Position numbers and translations under genes: made by a program. DNA of 49,859 nt from a virus. The notes beneath the pieces are model-generated. The model worked only from the letters and a program-made list of their open reading frames with translations, did no database searches and was not told where the DNA came from. The stretch lies in IMG/VR virus record IMGVR_UViG_3300009684_000046, positions 1 to 49,859 of that record, one strand, 5' to 3'. This document shows positions 36,553 through 42,675 of this stretch, one piece after another. The number at the start of each line of letters is the position of its first letter. Position 1 is the stretch's first letter.

Positions 36553-37029
36553 ATGACAACAACTACCACCACCCCAACAACAACAGTAATTAACCTTACA
36601 ACTGGCACAATGGCTGGCGACGTATTCTACGGAACGTACAATACAATCGTTAAAGGTAAATCTCAAAAAGTAATGGTTTCCAATCACCTTAAAGAGGACA
36701 AACAATATGAGTTCCGTATTGCTAACAAATGTCAAGCAGGATTTGTAAATATCTCTGATTGGACTACAACACCGAAAGAAATGATTTCAGGTTTTGGTAA
36801 AAACACTTTGGTTAATATCCAAGTGAAACATACCTACGATAACGGAAAAATTACTTGGATGAATGTATTTACAACCAAAGGTGGCAAATGGTATTCTATT
36901 GATAAAGGATTTTTGGATGTGTTGACTGTGGGTGATATGAGACAATCATTTCCTGATATGTGTGATATGGAGTTGTGGGGTAGAATGGGTGCTAAAACTT
37001 GGGCGGACAAGGCGTTCGTCCAAAACTAA
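36553..37029 (+). CDS. Hypothetical protein, probably strongly expressed early
   Basis: This 158-residue protein begins with a Thr-rich stretch (MTTTTTTPTTTVINLTTG) and then a globular, mainly beta domain (YEFRIANKCQAGFVNIS, NIQVKHTYDNGKITWMNVF) ending with a helix (GRMGAKTWADKAF). It follows one of the best host-type promoters. Codon choice is richer in C-ending codons than in the structural genes (for example AAC, TAC, ATC), hinting at selection for high expression. Function unknown. Confidence 0.65.
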   Translation: MTTTTTTPTTTVINLTTGTMAGDVFYGTYNTIVKGKSQKVMVSNHLKEDKQYEFRIANKCQAGFVNISDWTTTPKEMISGFGKNTLVNIQVKHTYDNGKITWMNVFTTKGGKWYSIDKGFLDVLTVGDMRQSFPDMCDMELWGRMGAKTWADKAFVQN

Positions 37030-37035
37030 AAATAT

Positions 37036-37165
37036 AGTCAGGTGGCGAGAGGTACACGCACCGAAACATTGGAATAGGTTCTGCCATGAACCTCAAACAA
37101 CGGAGTATCTGCTTTAACCAATGTGCTGATGGATACTATCACAGGTTCAAATCCTGTACTGGCTA
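37036..37165 (+). tRNA. tRNA-like element 1 with disrupted anticodon region
   Basis: The 5' arm AGTCAGG pairs with ACTGGCT (six pairs incl. one G.T; the innermost G/A is a mismatch). T-G at 8-9, a Leu-like D-arm (GCG...GGTA...CGC) and a perfect T-arm (ACAGG, TTCAAAT, CCTGT) follow the standard plan, with A at the discriminator. In place of a 17-nt anticodon arm there is an 80-nt stretch with a long stem CATTGG/CCAATG enclosing a second hairpin (AGGTTC/GAACCT). Total length is 130 nt, far above the usual 85-90 of long-variable-arm tRNAs. No anticodon loop can be assigned. It may be an interrupted tRNA or a tRNA mimic. Confidence 0.5.
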
Positions 37166-37229
37166 CAAAAAACTTATGAAAAAACTTCTATATAAAATCT
37201 TTAATTGTAAAAAACAAAAAATAAAAACT

Positions 37230-37628
37230 ATGGTAGGAAAAAAAGTAAAATTACAACCAACGCCTAAGGGTAAACGAAAGTCGGGCAACCCAAATCTTAC
37301 AAGTTCTATTGGATTCACTATTACCGCTTGTTATAATGAAAATCCTAAAGCTTGGCTTATTAGTTTTGATAATGGCACCGAAGCCGGATGGGTATATGAG
37401 TGGGAAATGATTGACTACAAAGTTACTCTTGAAGAACTCCGTGATGAGTATACAGAAAAGGAAAATCAAATGAAAGAAATTGGTGTCAAAATTGAATGGA
37501 TGGAAGAAACTAACTCAACTGAATTTAACGAAAACGAGTTTAAGGTGTATCAGACCCTGAAGTTATTTGAAAACAAGGAACTGACAATGGTTGAAAAGAG
37601 TAGATTAATTGCCAATTTAATAAAATAA
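37230..37628 (+). CDS. Basic hypothetical protein
   Basis: This 132-residue protein starts MVGKKVKLQPTPKGKRKSGN; the ATG at 37230 was chosen because upstream in-frame starts fall within the tRNA-like element or directly after it, and because the A-rich sequence before 37230 matches the local start pattern. The N-terminal half has a small beta fold with WLISFDNGTEAGWVYEWEMI; the C-terminal half is a coiled-coil-like region (EELRDEYTEKENQMKEI). An alternative ATG at 37176 would add 18 residues. Function unknown. Confidence 0.65.
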   Translation: MVGKKVKLQPTPKGKRKSGNPNLTSSIGFTITACYNENPKAWLISFDNGTEAGWVYEWEMIDYKVTLEELRDEYTEKENQMKEIGVKIEWMEETNSTEFNENEFKVYQTLKLFENKELTMVEKSRLIANLIK

Positions 37629-37633
37629 AAGTT

Positions 37634-37723
37634 ATGAAAATAGTGTTAATAATAATCGGAGTGATGTTAGTTGTTAAATTAGCCTTTTTTATGGCAGAGG
37701 TTCACGGAAAAAGTCCTAAATAA
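37634..37723 (+). CDS. Tiny membrane peptide
   Basis: This 29-residue peptide MKIVLIIIGVMLVVKLAFFM... is one transmembrane helix with a short polar tail. The start has the local A-rich/TTATG context (AAAAGTTATG), identical to that of the next gene. Its reality rests on this context and spacing (5 nt after the previous gene). Confidence 0.5.
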   Translation: MKIVLIIIGVMLVVKLAFFMAEVHGKSPK

Positions 37724-37736
37724 AAAAATAAAAGTT

Positions 37737-38048
37737 ATGGTACAATACAGAATAATAGAAAACAAATGGGTAGACAGTCATGGTAAATTATTCACCGGAA
37801 AAACTCACTATACCATAATGTATAAAAGAAAGTTTTTGTTTTTGGGCTACTGGGAAACTGTAAAGCACGTAGTCGAAAACCCTGATTGTAGTGTGGTAGA
37901 AAGATTACATGGTGGTACTGGTAGATTGGTACCAACCAAATTTAATTCACTCTTGGAAGCTAAAGAATTTGCGGAAAACTATGTTGCAAAAGGTATAGAA
38001 ACAAATAGATGGGTTAATAAAATTGTGATTTCCAACGCATTACAATAA
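37737..38048 (+). CDS. Hypothetical protein
   Basis: This 103-residue soluble protein starts MVQYRIIENKWVDSHGKLFT. It has a beta-rich N-terminal part (YTIMYKRKFLFLGYWETVKHV) and a helix near the end (SLLEAKEFAENYVAKGI). It lies between two tRNA-like elements in one transcription unit. No family recognised. Confidence 0.65.
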   Translation: MVQYRIIENKWVDSHGKLFTGKTHYTIMYKRKFLFLGYWETVKHVVENPDCSVVERLHGGTGRLVPTKFNSLLEAKEFAENYVAKGIETNRWVNKIVISNALQ

Positions 38049-38058
38049 AAAAACAAAT

Positions 38059-38163
38059 AGTCAGGTGGCGGAATGGTAGACGCAACGAAAGTAGAGAAAG
38101 ATGGCCCAATCCTTTTAGGTGCGAATAAGCTACTCTATACAAGTTCAAATCTTGTCCTGGCTA
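38059..38163 (+). tRNA. tRNA-like element 2 (Leu-like ends) with disrupted anticodon region
   Basis: AGTCAGG pairs fully with CCTGGCT (one T.G pair). The D-arm GTGGCGGAATGGTAGACGC is a textbook tRNA-Leu D-arm, the T-arm is ACAAG/TTCAAAT/CTTGT and the discriminator is A. Relative to element 1 the T-stem differs by a compensated pair (G-C to A-T), evidence for selection on structure. The middle is 54 nt instead of about 31, with AGTAG/CTACT as the best outer stem. No standard anticodon loop is found. Total length 105 nt; CCA is not encoded. A reading frame passing through this element is treated as spurious. Confidence 0.55.
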
Positions 38164-38177
38164 CAAAATTAAAAACT

Positions 38178-38282
38178 ATGGAAGTATTGATTATGTTTAT
38201 TGTAATTGCAATTGGATTTGCTTGGGCGTGGCCTGAAGAAGAAATAGAAGAACTTGATAAACGTCTTGGTAAAAAGAAATAA
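38178..38282 (+). CDS. Small membrane protein between tRNA-like elements
   Basis: This 34-residue protein reads MEVLIMFIVIAIGFAWAWP followed by an acidic/basic tail (EEEIEELDKRLGKKK). One transmembrane helix with a charged cytoplasmic tail is likely. The start at 38178 lies 14 nt after tRNA-like element 2 in the local A-rich context; upstream in-frame ATGs lie inside that RNA and are rejected. Confidence 0.55.
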   Translation: MEVLIMFIVIAIGFAWAWPEEEIEELDKRLGKKK

Positions 38283-38285
38283 AAT

Positions 38286-38418
38286 AGTCAGGTGGGCGTA
38301 ATGAGGGAAGGTACCCGAGTCCCCAAGATTGGCGGTTACCGACACTAGGGTGGCCGTTGCGTCGTAAGGTTGTCTAATCCGTCTTGAACGGTATTCGGTT
38401 CGAGTCCGACCCTGACTA
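38286..38418 (+). tRNA. tRNA-like element 3 with disrupted anticodon region
   Basis: The acceptor arm AGTCAGG/CCTGACT is fully Watson-Crick paired, followed by discriminator A. The T-loop is TTCGAGT with a 4-bp stem. A long-variable-arm hairpin CCGT/ACGG (loop CTTGA) lies before it, as in Leu/Ser/Tyr tRNAs. GATTGG and CTAATC (one G.T) can form an anticodon-stem equivalent, but about 40 nt lie between them instead of 7. The element is 133 nt long and shares its first 9 bases with elements 1 and 2. A single T residue precedes all three, so processing sites may be common. Confidence 0.45.
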
Positions 38419-38452
38419 CCCTATATAATTAGACTTTTTTGTACATAGTGCA

Positions 38453-38460
38453 TATTTATA
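38453..38460 (+). promoter_or_regulatory. TATTTATA octamer before GIY-YIG gene
   Basis: It lies 15 nt before the ATG at 38476. As with the HNH cassette, the endonuclease gene appears to have its own phage-type promoter. Confidence 0.45.
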
Positions 38461-38475
38461 TAGAAATGTATAGAT

Positions 38476-39105
38476 ATGCCTAGAAAACAAAAAACAATTC
38501 ATTATCTCTATAAAACCACTTGTTTGATTACGGATAAATATTATATAGGAATGCACAGCACCAGTAATCTTGAAGATGGTTATATGGGAAGCGGAAAACG
38601 TCTCAGATATAGTATAAGGAAATATGGTAAAGAAAACCACGTTAAAGAGATACTAGAGTTCTTTGATTCAAGAGAGAGTTTAGTTGAAGCTGAAAAGCAT
38701 TTGGTAACGAAAGATTTAATCAGTCAAGAAAATTGTATTAACTTAAAAGAAGGTGGAACAGGCGGTTTTTCAAGCGATGAACATCGTAAAAAATTTTTTG
38801 AGACTACGAATGTTAAGAATTCTCATGATAGAATTAAATGGTTAAGAGAAAATGACTTAGAGTGGTATTATAAATGGATTGACAAAATCAAAGATGGTAG
38901 GAAAACTGGAAAGTACAACCCGAGTTTTTTAAATAAAAAACATTCTGATACATCTCGAAAAAAAATTAGTGAGTCATTGAAGGGGTTAGGTATTGGTGCT
39001 CGTAATTCGCAATATGGTACTAAGTGGATAACCAACGGTGTAAAGTGTAAAAAAATAAAAAAAGAAGACCCGATATCAGAAGGTTGGCATTTGGGTAGAA
39101 AATAA
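38476..39105 (+). CDS. GIY-YIG homing-type endonuclease
   Basis: This 209-residue protein has the GIY-YIG nuclease domain at its N-terminus: HYLYKTTCLITDKYYIGMH, with the two Tyr motifs at residues 10-12 and 22-25, followed by GYMGSGKRLRYSIRKYG and an acidic helix (ESLVEAEKHLV). The C-terminal third has NUMOD3-like DNA-binding segments (HSDTSRKKISESLKGLG and GARNSQYGTKWITNG). It resembles T4 Seg enzymes and T4-like free-standing homing endonucleases. It directly follows the tRNA-like cluster, a common place for such genes in phages. Confidence 0.88.
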   Translation: MPRKQKTIHYLYKTTCLITDKYYIGMHSTSNLEDGYMGSGKRLRYSIRKYGKENHVKEILEFFDSRESLVEAEKHLVTKDLISQENCINLKEGGTGGFSSDEHRKKFFETTNVKNSHDRIKWLRENDLEWYYKWIDKIKDGRKTGKYNPSFLNKKHSDTSRKKISESLKGLGIGARNSQYGTKWITNGVKCKKIKKEDPISEGWHLGRK

Positions 39106-39117
39106 AAAACATATAAT

Positions 39118-39318
39118 ATGGAAATAGGAGATTGGATTGAATATCCCGGACACGACAAGGCTTGGATTGGGTGGGAAACGACAAGTTCGTATCTAATATA
39201 CAGGATTAAAAATGTCCTCAATGAGGAAGGTAAAACTTCACAAACTTGGTTATACAAACAATTAGAATTAGAGTGGATATTAAAAACTGATTTTAATTAT
39301 AAAACAAAAAACATATAA
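39118..39318 (+). CDS. Small hypothetical protein
   Basis: This 66-residue protein starts MEIGDWIEYPGHDKAWIGWE and is rich in Trp and Tyr; a small beta barrel is likely. The 15 bases before its ATG (AAAAAACATATAAT) are repeated almost exactly before the next gene at 39320, suggesting a duplicated translation-start region. No family recognised. Confidence 0.6.
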   Translation: MEIGDWIEYPGHDKAWIGWETTSSYLIYRIKNVLNEEGKTSQTWLYKQLELEWILKTDFNYKTKNI

Positions 39319-39319
39319 T

Positions 39320-39604
39320 ATGGAACAAAAATTAACACCAACAGAAAGAGTAATTGCAATTGCATTATTCACAATTGTATTCCTTGCATTGTTGTCGGGA
39401 CTTGTAAGTTGTAGCCAACCGGTACTTAATAAGAATGAATATGTTATAGTAGATACGTTAAATGTGTCGCGTAATGGATTTGGAAAGGTTATTGAATATG
39501 AAGTAATCGTTGAGATTGATAGTTCTTATCATTATGGGACTATTAACGGAGATGGAGAACTAACGCATATTAATATAAAAAAGATTAAAAAAGAAATAAA
39601 ATAA
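39320..39604 (+). CDS. Putative lipoprotein
   Basis: This 94-residue protein has a charged N-terminus (MEQKLTPTERVI), a hydrophobic stretch (IALFTIVFLALLSGLVSC) and LVSC, which fits a lipobox with the Cys as the lipid-modified residue. The mature part is about 65 residues, beta-rich and charged (KVIEYEVIVEIDSSYHYG). It could sit in the host envelope, for example as a superinfection-exclusion factor, but this is only a guess from its type. Confidence 0.6.
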   Translation: MEQKLTPTERVIAIALFTIVFLALLSGLVSCSQPVLNKNEYVIVDTLNVSRNGFGKVIEYEVIVEIDSSYHYGTINGDGELTHINIKKIKKEIK

Positions 39605-39607
39605 ATT

Positions 39608-39637
39608 TTGGCAGAACCAAAATTATCTTTATCTTTG
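39608..39637 (+). promoter_or_regulatory. Host-type promoter (TTG ... TATCTTTG)
   Basis: TTG at 39608-39610 and TATCTTTG at 39630-39637 are 19 nt apart. It is followed by TATTCACAAAACAATCAAA as at 36500. The in-frame TTG within the -33 box is therefore not a translation start. Confidence 0.82.
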
Positions 39638-39658
39638 TATTCACAAAACAATCAAAAA

Positions 39659-39859
39659 ATGAAACTCGCATTAAAATTTATCTTATTACTTTTGCATCTT
39701 ATAATATCGGGAGTTGTAATGTATTATATTACCGATTATATTTCTCAACCTGTCAGCCTTGGATTTGTAATTGCCGGTGGTTTGGTTTACTTGGGAATTA
39801 TGATTACAATTAGCTTACACACCTATCAATTTTTGTCATCAATTAAAAACCAAATATAG
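39659..39859 (+). CDS. Small two-helix membrane protein
   Basis: This 66-residue protein starts MKLALKFILLLLHLIISGVV and has a second hydrophobic segment (LGFVIAGGLVYLGIMITISL), giving two transmembrane helices. The ATG at 39659 lies 21 nt downstream of the -7 box; an upstream TTG would read through the promoter and is rejected. It precedes the SPFH gene by 3 nt and may work with it in the membrane. Its stop is TAG. Confidence 0.65.
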   Translation: MKLALKFILLLLHLIISGVVMYYITDYISQPVSLGFVIAGGLVYLGIMITISLHTYQFLSSIKNQI

Positions 39860-39862
39860 ATT

Positions 39863-40816
39863 ATGATTTTTTTATTAACATTTATTTTAGCGATGCTTAT
39901 TCTAGGAACAAGCTTCGGAGTATTTAACTTCAAAAACTACACCTCAAAGGTGGAAACAAAGTATGGTTCGGAAACCAAAACCAACACAGGATTAATTATT
40001 AAGGCAGTTGTTGTTGTATTGGCATCAATCATTTTAGGAACGGTAAATCCAATTACAGTAGAACGTATTGACGTTGGTAATGTCGGACTTAAGGTAAACA
40101 ACACTGGTGATGAACGAGGAGTCAGCAAAACTGCTTACGTTACGGGTTGGGTGTTCTACAACAATTGGTTGTCTCGTATTAAGGAGTTCCCTGTGACACA
40201 GCAACACATTGATTATGAGGAGACATCAATTATCACAAGAGGTGGATTCCAAGCCATCATCAAACCAAGTTTTAACTGGTCTGTTAATCCGGGAAACGCC
40301 GCTGATATGTACCAGAACTTAAAACAGGACGTAGACCAAATCAAGGACACTTGGCTTAAAAACGCAATCATCGGGGCAGTTAATGATATTGCCAACTTAT
40401 ATACCGTAGATAGTATTTTTAACCACAGGGCTGAGTTTGAAGCGGACATTGTTAGAGAGTGTAACAAACGTGTAAGTAAGTGGTTTAATGTCTCTCAATT
40501 GAGAACAAACATCGTTCCACCGAAGGAGATTACACAAGCGATTAACGCCAAGACAGCGGCAGTTCAGGAGGCACAAGCGGCAATACAACAAAAGATAGTT
40601 GCTGAAGCACAGGCACAAACACAGATTGCAAAGGCAAAAGGTGATTCCGCACAGGCAGTTATATCCGCATCAGGTAGAGCTGAAGCCGTTAAGAAAGAAC
40701 AACAATACTTAACACCTATGTATATTGAATATATCCGAGCTCAAAGATGGGATGGTAAATATCCTACAACAATGTTAGGTGGTAATACATCTACTTTATT
40801 GAACCTCAACAAGTAA
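39863..40816 (+). CDS. SPFH/prohibitin-like membrane protein
   Basis: This 317-residue protein has two N-terminal hydrophobic segments (residues about 1-20 and 45-62), an SPFH/Band-7 domain (VGLKVNNTG, TAYVTGWVFYNN, FPVTQQHIDYEETSIITRGG), and a long Ala/Gln-rich coiled coil (INAKTAAVQEAQAAIQQKIV and onward to residue 285). This is the build of prohibitins, stomatins and HflC/K, which form ring or cage oligomers on membranes and control proteases. It follows a small membrane gene in a host-promoter unit, so it may remodel or protect the host membrane early. A defensive or lysis-timing role is speculative. Confidence 0.85.
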   Translation: MIFLLTFILAMLILGTSFGVFNFKNYTSKVETKYGSETKTNTGLIIKAVVVVLASIILGTVNPITVERIDVGNVGLKVNNTGDERGVSKTAYVTGWVFYNNWLSRIKEFPVTQQHIDYEETSIITRGGFQAIIKPSFNWSVNPGNAADMYQNLKQDVDQIKDTWLKNAIIGAVNDIANLYTVDSIFNHRAEFEADIVRECNKRVSKWFNVSQLRTNIVPPKEITQAINAKTAAVQEAQAAIQQKIVAEAQAQTQIAKAKGDSAQAVISASGRAEAVKKEQQYLTPMYIEYIRAQRWDGKYPTTMLGGNTSTLLNLNK

Positions 40817-40846
40817 TAATCCCGTAAGGGTGGAGCCACGGCAAAG

Positions 40847-40871
40847 ACCTCATCTTAGGATGGGGTTTTTT
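40847..40871 (+). terminator. Rho-independent terminator (repeat copy 1)
   Basis: ACCTCATC/GATGGGGT with a TTAG loop and one T.G pair is followed by a T-run. The surrounding 45 nt (40836-40880) are nearly identical to 42275-42319. It ends the SPFH transcript. A small separate hairpin CCCGTAAGGG lies just before it. Confidence 0.88.
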
Positions 40872-40936
40872 ATTTTATAAAGAATATGTGTTAAATACTT
40901 TTTTGTATTAGATTAATACAAACCTAAAAAATAAAG

Positions 40937-40967
40937 TTGTTAAGTTAAAATATTCTATGTATTTTTG
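40937..40967 (+). promoter_or_regulatory. Host-type promoter (TTG ... TATTTTTG)
   Basis: TTG at 40937-40939 and TATTTTTG at 40960-40967 are separated by 20 nt. It is followed by TATTCTAAACCAATAAAA, as at the promoter at 41796. It drives the run of small genes from 40996. The 180-nt gap 40817-40995 holds only this promoter and the terminator. Confidence 0.78.
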
Positions 40968-40995
40968 TATTCTAAACCAATAAAACTTAAATAAA

Positions 40996-41151
40996 ATGAT
41001 TATACTAATAACATTGTATATTATCTCTATTGTTGTTTATATAGTTGCTAAAGTATTAACTAATAAAACAATAAATGAAATTGAAAAACTACAGTCATCA
41101 AATGATGAAGAAGTTAAAATGTGGATTACCAAACAACCTAAAAAAGATTAA
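40996..41151 (+). CDS. Small membrane protein
   Basis: This 51-residue protein has one N-terminal transmembrane helix (LITLYIISIVVYIVAKVL) and a charged tail with a KMWITKQPKKD end. It is first after the promoter at 40937. Start in the A-rich AATAAAATG context. No family recognised. Confidence 0.65.
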   Translation: MIILITLYIISIVVYIVAKVLTNKTINEIEKLQSSNDEEVKMWITKQPKKD

Positions 41152-41153
41152 TT

Positions 41154-41306
41154 ATGAAAGAAGAATTGTTAAAGTATTGCTACAAACATCAAAAAGAATA
41201 TGTTTATGATGTTAGTCAAAGAGAATTTGATTCTTTAATTCTACTTGTAGAAGAAGGGAACATTAAAACTTATGAAGATTTAGCAAAATATGGAATGGAC
41301 TATTAA
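41154..41306 (+). CDS. Small acidic helical protein
   Basis: This 50-residue protein starts MKEELLKYCYKHQKEYVYDV and is mainly helical with alternating charges. It follows the previous stop by 2 nt. Not recognised; co-expression with the membrane peptide and the SET protein is implied by spacing. Confidence 0.6.
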   Translation: MKEELLKYCYKHQKEYVYDVSQREFDSLILLVEEGNIKTYEDLAKYGMDY

Positions 41307-41326
41307 AAACTTAAAACTTAAATAAA

Positions 41327-41485
41327 ATGAAAATATATCACCAAATAGATTATGAAAAAGTAAAAACCATTGAGGATATTATCTTAATATTAAAAGCAAT
41401 GGACTTAAAAATAGTTGTTGATTCTGATTATGAAATACCGGAAGAAATATTAGAGATTACAAAATTTTTAAAAGAAGTGGAATGA
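41327..41485 (+). CDS. Small helical protein
   Basis: This 52-residue protein (MKIYHQIDYEKVKTIEDIIL...) has two predicted helices separated by a short loop (DLKIVVDSDYEIPEE). It overlaps the SET-domain gene by 4 nt (ATGA), so the two are likely translationally coupled. No known motif. Confidence 0.6.
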   Translation: MKIYHQIDYEKVKTIEDIILILKAMDLKIVVDSDYEIPEEILEITKFLKEVE

Positions 41486-41799
41486 TTAAAGTTGATTTTT
41501 CTAAAATAGATGGAAGAGGTGTTTTTGCAACGCAGAAAGTTGATGTGGGAACTGAACTGGTGTGTGATGTGATGCTTTTTGAGAATGATAATAAACATTT
41601 AATTAAATGGTCTTATCCGTGGAGTAAAACACATTTCTCTTTTTGTGTGGGTTTTGGTTCTTTTTTTAACCATAATGACACCCCAAATGTTAAGATTAAA
41701 AGTATTGATAAAGAAAAATTAACTAAAACATTTGTTGTGATAAAAGAGGTTAATAAGGGTGATGAACTTTTTTTAAATTACGGAAGAAATAAATTTTAG
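41482..41799 (+). CDS. SET-domain protein, putative lysine methyltransferase
   Basis: This 105-residue protein is a minimal SET domain: DGRGVFATQKVDVGTEL (residues 10-26, the GRG strand), GFGSFFNHNDTPNV (57-70, with N63-H64 of the NH motif that binds S-adenosylmethionine) and VNKGDELFLNYG (90-101, with catalytic Tyr100). The pre- and post-SET zinc regions are missing, as in bacterial and viral SET proteins. It would methylate lysines on a host or phage protein early in infection. The target cannot be read from the sequence. It overlaps the gene before it and precedes a host-type promoter. Confidence 0.8.
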   Translation: MIKVDFSKIDGRGVFATQKVDVGTELVCDVMLFENDNKHLIKWSYPWSKTHFSFCVGFGSFFNHNDTPNVKIKSIDKEKLTKTFVVIKEVNKGDELFLNYGRNKF

Positions 41800-41825
41800 C
41801 AAAACCAAAATTATCCTTATATTTG
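41796..41825 (+). promoter_or_regulatory. Host-type promoter (TTA ... TATATTTG)
   Basis: TATATTTG at 41818-41825 with TTA at 41796-41798 (19-nt spacing) and downstream TATTCTAAATCAATAAAA. The -33 box is TTTTAGC rather than TTTTGGC and overlaps the stop of the SET gene. Confidence 0.72.
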
Positions 41826-41843
41826 TATTCTAAATCAATAAAA

Positions 41844-42077
41844 ATGGCAAACGCAATAACAAACATTTATTCTAATATGACTGACTCGGAACTATCACAA
41901 GCAATCAAAGAAATGAAGGAAGACGCACCAACCGGTATTATTCGTGAAAATGGAATAGTACGTGAAAAATGTAAAATGGTGAATAAAATTACTGGTGGTA
42001 ATGTTTATGAACACCAAATGTCCGTTCAATTTTCTATTCTTCAAGAAGCCGCATACAGATTCACACCTAAAATTTAA
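41844..42077 (+). CDS. Small hypothetical protein
   Basis: This 77-residue protein starts MANAITNIYSNMTDSELSQA. The ATG at 41844 follows the -7 box by 18 nt; a TTG start inside the promoter is rejected. It has a helical N-terminal half and a short charged C-terminal half (CKMVNKITGGNVYEHQMS). Function unknown; expected to be expressed early. Confidence 0.65.
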   Translation: MANAITNIYSNMTDSELSQAIKEMKEDAPTGIIRENGIVREKCKMVNKITGGNVYEHQMSVQFSILQEAAYRFTPKI

Positions 42078-42086
42078 TAAATAATT

Positions 42087-42266
42087 ATGGAAATTACATT
42101 AACAAGACAAGACATTATTGATTGGAAAAAGAGTGCTCCCATCAACGAAATTAAATCATTTGATTATTTTAAGCAAGAATCAATAACAAGTGAAGAAGTG
42201 CTTAGAGCAGACATCATTAATTTTAAAGATGGTGATAATATTACTTTCTTAAAATCAAGAAATTAA
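42087..42266 (+). CDS. Small hypothetical protein
   Basis: This 59-residue protein starts MEITLTRQDIIDWKKSAPIN and is soluble with a mixed helix/strand prediction. It starts 9 nt after the previous stop and is the last gene before the second copy of the repeated terminator. Not recognised. Confidence 0.6.
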   Translation: MEITLTRQDIIDWKKSAPINEIKSFDYFKQESITSEEVLRADIINFKDGDNITFLKSRN

Positions 42267-42285
42267 TAACATATCCACGGCAAGA

Positions 42286-42310
42286 ACCTCATCTTAGGAT
42301 GGGGTTTTTT
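42286..42310 (+). terminator. Rho-independent terminator (repeat copy 2)
   Basis: ACCTCATC/GATGGGGT with a TTAG loop and a T-run. It is nearly identical to the terminator at 40847-40871, including about 10 nt upstream and 10 nt downstream of the stem. Confidence 0.88.
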
Positions 42311-42322
42311 ATTTTATAATAG

Positions 42323-42330
42323 TATTTATA
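42323..42330 (+). promoter_or_regulatory. TATTTATA octamer, candidate promoter of the leader-peptide gene array
   Basis: It lies 4 nt before the ATG at 42335, just after the terminator. All five array genes could be read from it, as the next terminator lies at 44802. Confidence 0.55.
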
Positions 42331-42334
42331 ACAT

Positions 42335-42649
42335 ATGAAGATTTTAATAACAGAGAATCAAATGAGGAAAGTTCAGTTTAAGTATTTGGATTACTTATTT
42401 GAGGGTATGTATGAGGTGGAATCAAAAAAATTTCGGGGTTCAAGATTTTGGAAGAAAGGAGATAAGGTAATATTAGAATTGGGAAAATCAGGTAGATTAT
42501 GGGTTTTACATTCAATTTGGAGAAATATTTCCAATATGTTTTCATTAGATTATAATGAAACTAAACAACTCATAAAAGATTGGGTGGAACAACATTTAGA
42601 ATTGGAGGGGGTAATACCACACGAACACGGAAAGGATATTGATTTCTAA
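42335..42649 (+). CDS. ITE-leader family protein, copy 1
   Basis: This 104-residue protein starts MKILITENQMRKVQ and continues with the family core QFKYLDYLFEGMYEVES, a W..ISNMFSLDYNETKQL segment and a C-terminal helix (IKDWVEQHLELEG). It is the first of four tandem paralogs, and a fifth, lacking the leader, lies at 354. The leader ends in ITE, an (I/L)xE sequence like the sites cut by the T4 prohead protease. The core has no motif I recognise. If the leader is a capsid-targeting tag, the product would be packaged in the head; this is inference. Confidence 0.75.
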   Translation: MKILITENQMRKVQFKYLDYLFEGMYEVESKKFRGSRFWKKGDKVILELGKSGRLWVLHSIWRNISNMFSLDYNETKQLIKDWVEQHLELEGVIPHEHGKDIDF

Positions 42650-42675
42650 ATGGGACAACATTTAAAATAAAAATT

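Noticed and set aside
37075-37145. Hammerhead-ribozyme-like pieces (CTGATGG and CGAAAC) in tRNA-like element 1
   Set aside because: The order is wrong and no stem I exists, the core base after CTGATG is G rather than A, and element 2 lacks CTGATGA altogether. Element 1 is better explained as tRNA-like.
38073-38177. Coding extension through tRNA-like element 2
   Set aside because: The frame passes through a conserved structured RNA. The next ATG at 38178 has the local start context and gives a plausible membrane peptide.
39608-39658. Alternative upstream TTG starts for the genes at 39659 and 44892
   Set aside because: These TTGs are the -33 boxes of host-type promoters, so the ATGs after the -7 boxes are the true starts.
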